Positions 9,618 through 19,412 of a stretch of DNA of 34,240 nucleotides are shown one piece after another. How positions within the stretch are numbered: position 1 is the stretch's first letter; the number at the start of each line of letters is the position of its first letter. Source of the DNA: Scenedesmus sp. ARA3 (Eukaryota; Chlorophyta; Chlorophyceae; Sphaeropleales; Scenedesmaceae); NCBI GenBank assembly GCA_004335835.1, contig RWJK01000173.1:1-34240 (forward strand), in the 5' to 3' direction. The position numbers and the translations under genes are program-made. A model generated the notes under the pieces. The model searched no databases, was not told the origin of the DNA, and was given only the letters and a program-made list of their open reading frames with translations.

Positions 9618-12499
9618 TCACTCCGCAGTCAGCTGTGCAGCCAGCTGCTCAGCCTCAGCCAGCAGCGGCGCCACCTCATCAGCACCACCAGCACTGCTGC
9701 TGCTGCTGCTGCTGCTGCTGTCCACAGGCGCTGCTGCTGCTGCTGCTGCTGCCGGCTTGCTGTCTGCACCCTGTAGCTGCCCCGCCAGCGCCTCCAGGCA
9801 GTCCAGCTGCAGCAGCTTGAGGTCCACCAGCAGCCCAGCAACCTGCTCCAGCCGGGAGCCCTGCGGCAGCAGCAGCAGCAGCAGCACCAGCAGAAGCAGG
9901 CAGGGTGAGCGAGCGTATTATGACAGTAAGGAACAGCAGGTCAACATACGTGTTGTGCGGAGATATGATTCCAGGTGAAGCAGTGTGCCGGCCAGCCAGC
10001 TGCGGCCAAAAGCAAGGCTTGCGCCCCACGCAACGCACACACAAGATCATGCCTCAGCTTGCAAGGCTGCACCACACACACAGCTCAGCACAGCCCGCCC
10101 ACCCACCTCCACCCCGTGTGTGGCTCCCAGCCTGCTCAGGTCCTCCCCGCCAGCAGCCAGCACCCAGCGCAGCTGCCCCACGGCGGTGCGCAGCGCAGCA
10201 GCTGCCTCGCCAGGCCGCCCGTTGCTGCCCTCAGCAGCAGCCAGCGCCAGGCACGCATTGCCCAGCTGCAGCGCCGCCAGCAGCCGCTCACTGCAGCGCT
10301 CCGCTTCTGCTGTGCTGGCCTTGGCGGCGGCGCTGCTGCTGCTGACGGCGCGTAGCGCACCGCGCAGCATGCCCGACCACAGGTTGGCACGCTGCGCTCC
10401 CTGCAGTGTGCATTGGCAGCACACACATATTTCCAGTGATGAGACCAAACGCAACACCCGCATAAAGGATGCTTGTGTGAGAACAGGCTGCAACAGGATG
10501 AGATGAATTTGCTCCCGCAGACAAGGCTGACAAGACGGTATGCTGATCAAGCTTGCTGTCATCACACCAACTGCTGGCGGCATCACAGCACAGTGCCGCA
10601 TGCGGCGAGAAAGAACGTCACCCACCTGCAGCGCGTTCTCTGCAATGGCCACTGCGCTGCTGGCAAAGTGCGGCGCCAGCTGCGGCGCTGAGGGGTCTGG
10701 TGGGTGCTGCATCAGCAGGTTGGCCAGACGCGTCATGCTCTTGGCCACCACCAGGTGCCTGCAGGGTGGGGGCAAGGGGAGGAGAGGCAGGGGCAGGCTA
10801 TTTTTAATTGTCTGCAACAGGTGTTTGCGCGTGAGTGCGCATGCATTGACGCAAAGGGGAGTGCGGCCAGGCCTAAATGGGGCGAGATCACTACCACGTG
10901 CCTGCAGCAGACAGCGCAACAGCAGCCCCTTGGACCGCACCTGCCGTACAGCATCAGCCGCGCCTCCACTGCCGCCCGCATGGTGGCCCGCGCCCCTGCC
11001 AGGTCGCCTGCAGCCAGCTGCGCGTCAACCAGCCGCTCAGCGACCTCAGAGCCCTGCGGTTTGCAGCGGCAGCAGCGGCATGAGTGCAGCGGGAAGCGAG
11101 ATTTTCCCTGACAAAATGATAGTCATCACATGAAACCAATTGGTGCCAGCAAAGTCTTCACTGCTGCAAAAGCAAGCTGAGGTGCACCGGCGGCAGCATG
11201 CCACGAGTGTCCCACGCAACAGTGTACACAATGCAGCACAAAAGCACGACATGGCGTAGCATGCGTGTGCCTGCCCAGCGCTCAGTTGACCTTCTCTCGC
11301 CCCACCTGTGCCATGACCTTCAAGCGCGCCACAACAGCATCCTCAGCAGCCTCGCCACCATCACCAGCAGCATCACTGCCCGCAGCAGCAGCATCACCAG
11401 CAGCGGGTGCGCCGCCATCCCTGCCGCCGCTGCTGCTGCTGCTGCTGCCAGCCTCATCCACTGGCGGCAGTGCCATGTAGGCTAGCGCCTGTTGCAGGCT
11501 GGCCACTGACGCCGCCTGCTGCCCCGCCAGCTGCTGCGCTGCCGCCATGTCCACCAGCCAGGCGGCAACAGGCGTGCCTGCCACCTGGCCTGCAGACAAC
11601 AGCAGGCAGACAGCAGCGCACAGTGAGCATGCACGCAGGGTCAAGCCAGCTCAGCATGAAGATGGCGCCACTGAGTGTGCACCCCTGGCACAAAACCGCC
11701 CGCTTCTGGTCAGAACCTAGTATTGCCAGACGCCAAGGCCCTTCGTTTGATCTGTGCCGCACCTGCGTCCACCACGATGTCAATGGCCGCCTGGTACAGC
11801 TCTATGGCCCGCAGCACACCACCAGGCGCAGCAGCAGCCTTGCCCCGGCCACGCAGCCAACCGCCGCCACCCGTCCCACTGCTGCTGCTGGGCGTGGCAT
11901 CTGCTGCCGCCTTGTGCTGCTTGAGTAGTGCTGCCGCCAGTGTGGATGCTGTGTCAGCGTAGAGGTAGCTGCCCGCGCTGAACACCTGGCGGCGCAGCTC
12001 CAGCGCGGTTTCTAGCAGCGATACAGCCTGGGGTGGGNNNNNNNNNNNNNNNNNNNNNNNNNNNNNNNNNNNNNNNNNNNNNNNNNNNNNNNNNNNNNNN
12101 NNNNNNNGGGGCAGCAGGCAGGCAGGTGGCACAACATGTCAGCAGCCGCCATGCCTGTTTGATGGAAAACAGTTGCTGTAGGTGTGCGGGTTGATCCAGC
12201 AGAACATGTGGCAGCAGCACAGCCAGGGATGATGGCGTGTGTCAGTGGCATGCCGAGGGACGTCTAGCACCGCAGCCAGCCCACTCCCACCAACCAGCCA
12301 CCACACAGCCTACTGCAGATTCACTCTGGCACCAGCTGCCCCACCGCTGGCCCCAACTCTCACCTGCTCGTACTCCCCCTTAGCCTCATGCAGCGCAGCC
12401 AGGCTGCACAGCGCCGCGCTGTACATCCAGTGCCGGTCACCCAGGTGCTCCAGCAGCTCGCTCAGCACCTGCAGCAGCAGCAGACACAGACGTATTGCA

Positions 12500-12531
<32 letters not shown>

Positions 12532-13271
12532 GATGCCTTCCGCAACGCGCATGCTAGCATAAGGTAAGGCGCTGACAAGAGCTGGCGCTACTGACGCCAG
12601 AGGCAGCGTGTCATTGTCATCTGCTGCAGCATCGGCAGCATGTCACTGCCCACCTGGCCGTGGCCCTGGCACCCTCCCCCAGCCCCACCTGCCTACCTGC
12701 TCGTACAGCGGCTGCGCCTCCTCGTAGCGCCGCGTGTTCCTGTACAGCTCAGCCAGGTAGTGCAGCGCGCTGGGGATGTGGGGGTCACCAGGCGGGAAGC
12801 CCAGCCTTGCCTCGTCAACCGCCTCACGGAAGCGGCGCTCAGCCTCAGCATACCTGGCCGGCAGCAGCACACGCATTGTACCACGTACAGACTGACTTGG
12901 CTCTCACATGGCAGCAGCACTGCAGGGCACCTGGCATGGCAGCATTCATTTGGTCAATCTGCTGCAGCAGCTTACACACTGCCGCCCCTGCGCTCGTCTT
13001 TCCACTGCGTGCATTCTAATGGCAACGCGCACGCTGCCAAACTCCACGCCTACAAAGACCTGCACAGCAGAATGCTGGCGCCACACTATTCACCTGCCGG
13101 CGTTGTAGGCCTCGATGCCGCTCTGCTTGGCCAGCGTCATGGCTGCAGTGTGCTCATTCGTAATAGGGTTGTAATCCAGCGGGTGGTTTGTCAAGCCATC
13201 ATCGCCCAGCAGCGGGATGGCACCAGACAGCGGCTCACCAGCGCTGCTGCTGCCGCTGCCATTCGCGGCCC

Positions 13272-13325
<54 letters not shown>

Positions 13326-13470
13326 CAGCAGCGCCTGAGGCGGGAGAAGGGCCAGGCTGCTGCTGCTCCGCCTGCGCTGGCGCTGCTTGCTGCGTTGTGC
13401 TGCTGCTGCTGCTGCCTGTGAGCCTGCCGAGCCAGGAGGGGCTCTGCTTGCTGCCGGCTGCTGCGGTGTC
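9618..13470 (-). CDS. Tetratricopeptide-repeat (TPR) protein, kinesin-light-chain-like repeats
   Basis: Exons in transcript order: 13470-13094, 12853-12697, 12468-12364, 12027-11763, 11589-11306, 11053-10941, 10758-10626, 10400-10107 and 9860-9618. Every phase agrees, giving about 656 residues from 13470. A Ser/Gln-rich start with a 16-Gln run is followed by TPR-type helix pairs: AYNAGRYAEAERRFREAV, ALHYLAELYRNTRRYEEAQ, AALCSLAALHEAKGEYEQAV and later weaker ones. The tandem spacing with Tyr/Ala/Glu signature positions is that of kinesin light chain or NPHP3-like TPRs, which bind other proteins. There is no kinesin-specific heptad region. The 70-N gap at 12038-12107 is inside an intron, and the repeat reads smoothly across it (GEYEQ then AVSLLETAL). 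The true N-terminus is uncertain. It is divergent from the transporter gene. Confidence 0.75.
12038..12107. other. Assembly gap of 70 N
   Basis: The gap lies in a TPR-gene intron, about 10 nt upstream (transcript sense) of an exon acceptor. Flanking coding phases agree, so no exon need be missing. Confidence 0.95.
13255..13330 (-). repeat. CAG tract encoding poly-Gln in the TPR protein
   Basis: About 16 CAG codons on the minus strand are read as Gln between AAAW and WAANGS. The reading is fixed by the downstream phase. The frames read Ser or Ala otherwise. Confidence 0.75.
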
Positions 13471-13736
13471 CTGTCATTGTGCAGGGCAGCGGCGAGACAG
13501 GCACAAGCGAGCGTAGTGGGCGAAGGTTTCAGTGTGCGCAGCAGACACTGACAGTGCAGTGTCAAAGCTGTATATCCAAGCAGATTTGCCAGCTGCTGCA
13601 GGTGTTGCAGCTGGCCTGTTACATTTAAAGGCTTGTACAGCTGGCTGCATCACAACCTCGGCTTGTGGCGTGCTGCGTGCATTGGCTGGCTTCTGTTCAG
13701 CAGGATGAACACGAGTGGCAGCGCTGCCATGCTTAC

Positions 13737-13878
13737 ATGCTAGCCGCAGCTCAGCAGGTAAACCGCTTATTACAGCTGCTGCTGCTGCTGCTGCAACACT
13801 GTCTGTTGAAAGAGCGCGCACCTGGCCTGCATCTGCCAGCGCCGGTGCAGCGCCAGCTGCAGCTGCAGCAGCAAGCAT
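13737..13878 (-). CDS. Possible first exon of the TPR gene
   Basis: On the minus strand an ATG at 13878 opens an Ala-rich reading frame (MLAAAAAAGAAPAL, then QVRALSTDS) with few acidic residues, like an organelle-targeting start. A good donor (GTAAGC) ends it at 13737 in phase 1. It could join an acceptor GCAG about 10 nt inside the next exon. Without a splice the frame stops at 13474. This is inference only, and other donors exist. Confidence 0.3.
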
Positions 13879-14431
13879 GCCTGCAGCAATCCAAGCCCCA
13901 GACCCTGCACATGCATGATTGCCACAGGTTGTTCAGTGCTGCTGCTGGTGCGCGCATGCTGCTGGCCTGGGCAGTTGCTGTCCCAACCACTCATAACCCA
14001 CCTGCTGTTGCACCGCCTGCACCGGCATGCTGCTGATGCCTTGATGCTGACCGCACGCCTGACAAAGTGCACAATGCGCGCAAAGCGTTTAAGCTCGCTG
14101 GTGTGGTGCTTTGAGCAGCAGCAGCTGCTGCTGCAAGGGCCAGGTGACTAGCCTGGTTACATCGCATGGTGCCTTGAACTACTGTAAGCATCTGATGGTT
14201 ACACGTTTAGTAAGTTCACCATAAGACGTGTTTGTTGTCTGCACATCAGTCTGTGCAGGTCGCAAGTTGCAGCTTGGTTATGCGGTTTAGTGTCGGAACC
14301 GATCCACGTGCCGATACGTGCGGGCAATGTCAAGCAGCCCAACGCATAAGATCCAAGCGACAACTGAACTGCACAGTGAATCCTGCACTGAATGGAAGCG
14401 AGGCAAGCTCCTTGTTCCGGCTCCTGCGTGA
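13879..14431. other. Divergent promoter region between TPR and transporter genes
   Basis: The two genes point away from each other, so both promoters and 5' leaders must lie here. The part from about 14150 to 14431 is less repetitive and more AT-rich than the neighbouring exons. No TATA box or named element can be defended. Confidence 0.4.
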
Positions 14432-16091
14432 ATGAAAATGCAGTCCCTACGTGCGCAGCCGCTGTCGTCCAGGACGTATACAAAGCATAATTACATGAAT
14501 AAGCTACCCGTGATTCAGCCGGCGGGGCTCAAGGCCGCCCGTGCTGCAGCAGCAGCAAAGGCCAGCACGCACTATGACAGGGAGGCCAGCAGAGTAGTGG
14601 TCAACATTGCACAGACGCCTTGGCCATCAACGAACTACAAACGACGAGTAGTTGCCTTTTCAGCAGCAGGTAAGGCGGGATCCCGCGATCCTGCTGCAGT
14701 CCCCAGAGGGTGGTTGCACTGCCAGCTGTTGCAAGCCCTAGCAGACAACCCACGCTGCCAGCACACAAATGCTGGGCAAGCATACCTAAAGCAGACTGTA
14801 TGCATGGTGATGAGACCAGTGGTGGCACATCACCAACCAGCTCACAGCGTCAGAGTTGTGCAAGCAAACTGGGTTGGACACAACTGTCTGCGCACAACAT
14901 GCCAAAGCTGGACTGCTGCTGCTGCGGCAGGCGACGCTGCCGCATTCGCCAAGCCCGAGTCAGGCAAGTCCAACTACTGGGACTGCACTTTTGCGCTGAC
15001 CAAGGCCATCATCGGAGCAGGTGGGGCTGACACGCTGCGGCTGGCAGGGCTGCAGCTGGCAGGGCTAGGCCCGTGCCTACTGCAGCGGTGCAGCCTGCCG
15101 CAGCTGCAGCAGTGGGCTTGTACTCACAACAATACAATGTTTGGCGGTTTGCGGCAGCTTGCTGCTAGCACAACAGCACGGCAACAGCAGTGCGAGCTGC
15201 ACGGTGCAGCTGGTGGTGGTGTACAGCAGCAGCTGGTGGCGTGAGCCGGTGACGCCAACAGTAGGGACCCTGCACCACCAGCAGCAACACTGCTTCATCA
15301 ACGTTGTGGTTGTGCAGCTGAAAGCGGCACTGCAGCGTAGGTGCTGTTTGCAGGTGGCAACCACACCCCCGCAATGACGAGCAGCTACAGCACTGTGCAG
15401 CCCGCCCCTGTCACCACCGCTGTACACGGCTGCTTGCATGCACATCAGCAAGCCACTGCACTGCTCGCATACGCGCTGTTCGCTCCACCCCGTCACCCTG
15501 CTGCCCGTACACCCTCGTGTTCAACACCCAGGCATGATGCCCATCCCCCACGCGTTCAACCTGCTGGGCTGGGTGGCAGCATGCGGCAGCCTGCTGGGAG
15601 TGGCGGGGCTCACCTACTGGACCAACACAGTCATGGTGCAGGTGGGGAGCAGCAGTGCTTCCTTTATGTCAAGTGAGGGGGCAGCATTGGCAGCGGCAGC
15701 GCATGAGAATATGCCGTGTTGATTGTGGTGCCTGGAACATGCAGCCGCGTGAATGCTGCCGAGGTGCGGCCCAGGGCAGGGGCAGGGGCAGTGGCGGCAG
15801 CGCAGCGCAGCGGCCGGCGGTGCAGATGCTTCGCCCAGGGCGTCTCGCCTGCGCCAGCTGATGGAAGGCTTCATGTCTGCGCTGCTGCAGCAGCAAACAA
15901 GCCAGCAGCAGGAGGGGCAGCACCACCTGCCCTGTGCTCCCCTGCTTCGCTGCCTCATTATCATGCTCAACTGCACATCCTTGACATTCTTCTGCTGCTG
16001 CTGCTGCACGCTGCCACTGCAGGGCTCTGCTGAGACTGGTGAGGCCAGCGACGCGGAGCCCGTCATGCTGCTCAGCCGCGCATATTTGACA

Positions 16092-16130
<39 letters not shown>

Positions 16131-19100
16131 ACTTCCCAGGGCTCCGCTGAGACTGGTGAGGCCAGCTATGCGGGGCTGGCGGGCCGCCTGGTGGGCCCTG
16201 CTGGCTCTGCGCTGCTGCAGGCGGCGCTGTTTGGCTTCTGCTTCGGCGTCATGGCGGTGTACCTGGTGGTGATTGGAGACATCCTGGCAGGTGGGTGTTT
16301 GGGGGGGCGACGAATTATTGTGAGTTCTGTCGGCGCGTGTCGGGGAGGAGGTAGACGCAGGGAAGTGTGCAGTTTCTCGGCTGCATGCTGCAGCTCCTGC
16401 CTAGCACTGGTAGGGCAGGCAGCGTCGGCATTGCTTGTGGGCCGCAACAAGGTCTCCTCTGCTGTCACTGGCCCAACTGCTCAACCCTTTTCGCCCTGCT
16501 GCTTGCTGCGCACACGCTCACCCCGCCCTTACTTGTCCGCCCGCACCTCGTCCCCTCAGGCGCCCCCGGTGCCGCCAATGGCTTGATCAGTGAGGTGGCA
16601 GGCATCAAGTCCGGCCCAGCGTTGGTGCGCAGCAACTGCATCCTGGCGGTGGCAGCGGGCGTGTGCGCGCCACTGGTGGCGCTGCGGTGAGTGGGCTGCA
16701 GCAGTCACTACTAGATTGTTCTGCGAGTCTTGTTTCAGAGGCTGGTGGCAGCAGTCATCGCTTGACCTGCTGTTTGTGCACCAGACTGTAGCAGCGATGC
16801 AGGCGTGGATTGCCGCATGCTTGCTGTTAGGGTTGCTTTCAAGGTCCAGCATCACTCCTGCAGCCTCATCAGCCTGCGACTTGGTCAGGCCTTTTCACTT
16901 GCTTGTGCCAACCACGGCCGCAAGTGCTCAGCAGTCCTCGAAAGCAGCGCAGCACACTGTGCTCACCCATGCTGCTGATGCTGCTGATGCTGATGCACCT
17001 GCCCTCCCTTTCCTCCTTGTCTTTTTCGCTCGCAGCGACATCTCCAAGCTGTCCGTGTTCAACGTGCTGGGAGTGGGCGCGGTGATGCTGCTGGCGGCTG
17101 CTGCGGGGCTGCTGGGGCTCACCGCGGTCATCACGGGCGTGGCACACGCGCCGCCAGTGGGTGAGGCGAATTTGAGAGCTGAAGTATTGTTCCGGCTGAC
17201 GCCCAGTGTACACAGCTTCCTTGCGTATCAACTTGGGTGTTGTTCAGCACCGCGGTCATCGCAGGGTGGCACACGTGTCAGGAAGACGACGCGGCCGCTT
17301 TTGTTGTGAGCATCTGCGCGTCTTGCGGGGTTTGGGACATCGCATGTTTGTGCAAAGCAGCCCTGTTGGCCAGCCACATACAAATGCCTGCTCAAGGAGA
17401 TCGGCGCACACCCAGCATACCCTTGCACCTGCAAGAAAATCAGCCCCAAACCTGGCTGCCTTTGGTGATACCCCTCTCAAGGTTGCAATGGGCATGGCAG
17501 GCGTGCTGCTTAAACAAACCAGCCTGATTCACACTCTGCCCGCCTGTTGCTTTGTGTGCATGCAGCCCCCAACCTTGCTGCCTTTGGCGACACGCCGCTG
17601 AAGATCACGATGGGCATGGCTGGCGTACTGCCCAAACGAACAACAAACCTGTCTTGCAAATGCCTGCCTTACACTTTGCCTGCCTGCTGCGTTGCGTGCC
17701 TCTTGCAGCGCCCAACCTTGCCGCCTTTGGCGACACGCCCCTCAAGATCGCCATGGGCATGGCTGGCGTGCTGCCCATCATCCTCAACTGCTACGTGGGC
17801 CACCAGTCCATCCACGGCATCATGGGCATGCTGGCGCCCTACAGCGTGCAGGAGATGAAGGCGGTCTGCGCGGGTGCGTGGGGGAGGGGGGGAGGGGTGC
17901 TGAGAGTCCTAGAGAAGGTGTGGTGCAGGGTGGGGTTGACAGGGACGCAGCGCAGGTTGTGGCGCAAGCAGGCCCGTTGTGTGTTTTAGGTGTTAGGGTA
18001 TTAGGGTTTGGGCATGTGGGCCCAGGGTTACCGCGGGACTGACTTCGAATTCCGCAACTTGTTATTTTGGAGCAGGGAAAAACGCGGCGGGGGGTCCAGG
18101 GGGGCCGCTGATAGCCCCTCCTGGTGGGGTCAGAAGCTGGCGAGACTTCAAGGGTTGCAGTGCCCAATTCCACTGCATTTTTAAGCACTTCAGCAGTGAA
18201 AGCAGTCAAGCAGGCCCCTTGTTCTAGTCCACATTACTCACATCTGGCTAAGTGCTGTGCATAGAGGCCTAGTAGGGTAGCTAGTATATCCAGGGGTGCA
18301 GGTAACTTTTGAGGGTGCCAAACTGCTGCTCTCGGTGAGCTGAACACAGTCCGCTTTTTGCTTTCTCGATCTGACTTTTCTATCATATACTTGCGGTGCT
18401 TAGCGGTGGCCTGCGGCCTCCGCAAGGCCTCATTCCGCTAGATTTGCGGTAAACCGCTAGCCGCGGTAACACTGTGTGGGCCACCAGTCCATCCACGGCA
18501 TCATGGGCATGCTGACGCCATACAGCGTGCAGGAGATGAAAGCCGTCTGCGCGGGTGCGTGCTTGGTGTTGATGGATGGGCCCCATCTGCCGGGCAGACG
18601 CATGTTTGTGAATGCATGTTTGTGCATGCGTATCTCTGCGGTCCGCCAAGCCCATCGACTGTTTCATGGTCCCACCCAGTGAGCACGAGTCCGGTGGTCG
18701 ATGCTTACACCACTGCAGCATGGATGCTGCCGTGATGCCCCTGTGTTGTCTGCCTGACCTTTCGCGCCTATTTGCACTGCTGCGCTGCCACTCTGACCCT
18801 TCGCCCCCTCCCTGCAGGCTCGCTGGCGTTGGGCTGTGCCATCTTCCTGGTGCTGGGGCTGGGCAGCGTGGCTGCATTTGGCCCTGGTGTATCCAGCAAC
18901 ATCCTGAACAACCTCAGCGCCTCAGGCATGGCGCCACTCATCAGCAGCCAGGCGGCAGCGGTGAGCGGGTGGGGTGAGGCAGCGGCTGGCTGTGGTGATT
19001 GGTGTTGCAGCGGCTGGCTGTGGTGATTGGTGTTGCAGCGGCTGAGGGCGATGTGCAGAAGCCACATGGCCTGCTGCACGTCATGACCTGAAAGCCATTC

Positions 19101-19378
19101 TGAACTGCACGCATTGCCTCATACACCCAATGTCTCATGCATTCTCACCACCCTGCTGCTGCTGCTGCTGTTGTTATTCCAGGTGTTGAGTGTGCTGATG
19201 CGTGGCGGCTTCCTGGTGTCGCTGCTGAGCTTCCTGCTGATGCTGCTGCTGCTACCATCCCTGCTGCTGCTGCTGCTGCTGCTGCTGCCACCAGGTGTTG
19301 AGTGTGCTGGTGCGTGGCGGCTTCCTGGTGTCGCTGCTGGGCAGCTTTGCGCTGCTCATGTTCCCGCTGCTGCTGAGC

Positions 19379-19412
<34 letters not shown>

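Noticed and set aside
10047..10940. Single 297-codon open frame on the minus strand
   Set aside because: It is a read-through of TPR-gene exons and the introns between them. The exon parts are kept in the model; the intron parts have no homology-like pattern.
15753..16586. 277-codon plus-strand frame with Cys-rich runs
   Set aside because: It spans intron 3, the CTG tract and exon 4 of the transporter. Only 16140-16290 fits the transporter family and phase.
17985..18011. Telomere-like TTAGGGTATTAGGGTTTGGG
   Set aside because: Only two or three imperfect units inside an intron. Not an array and not at a sequence end.
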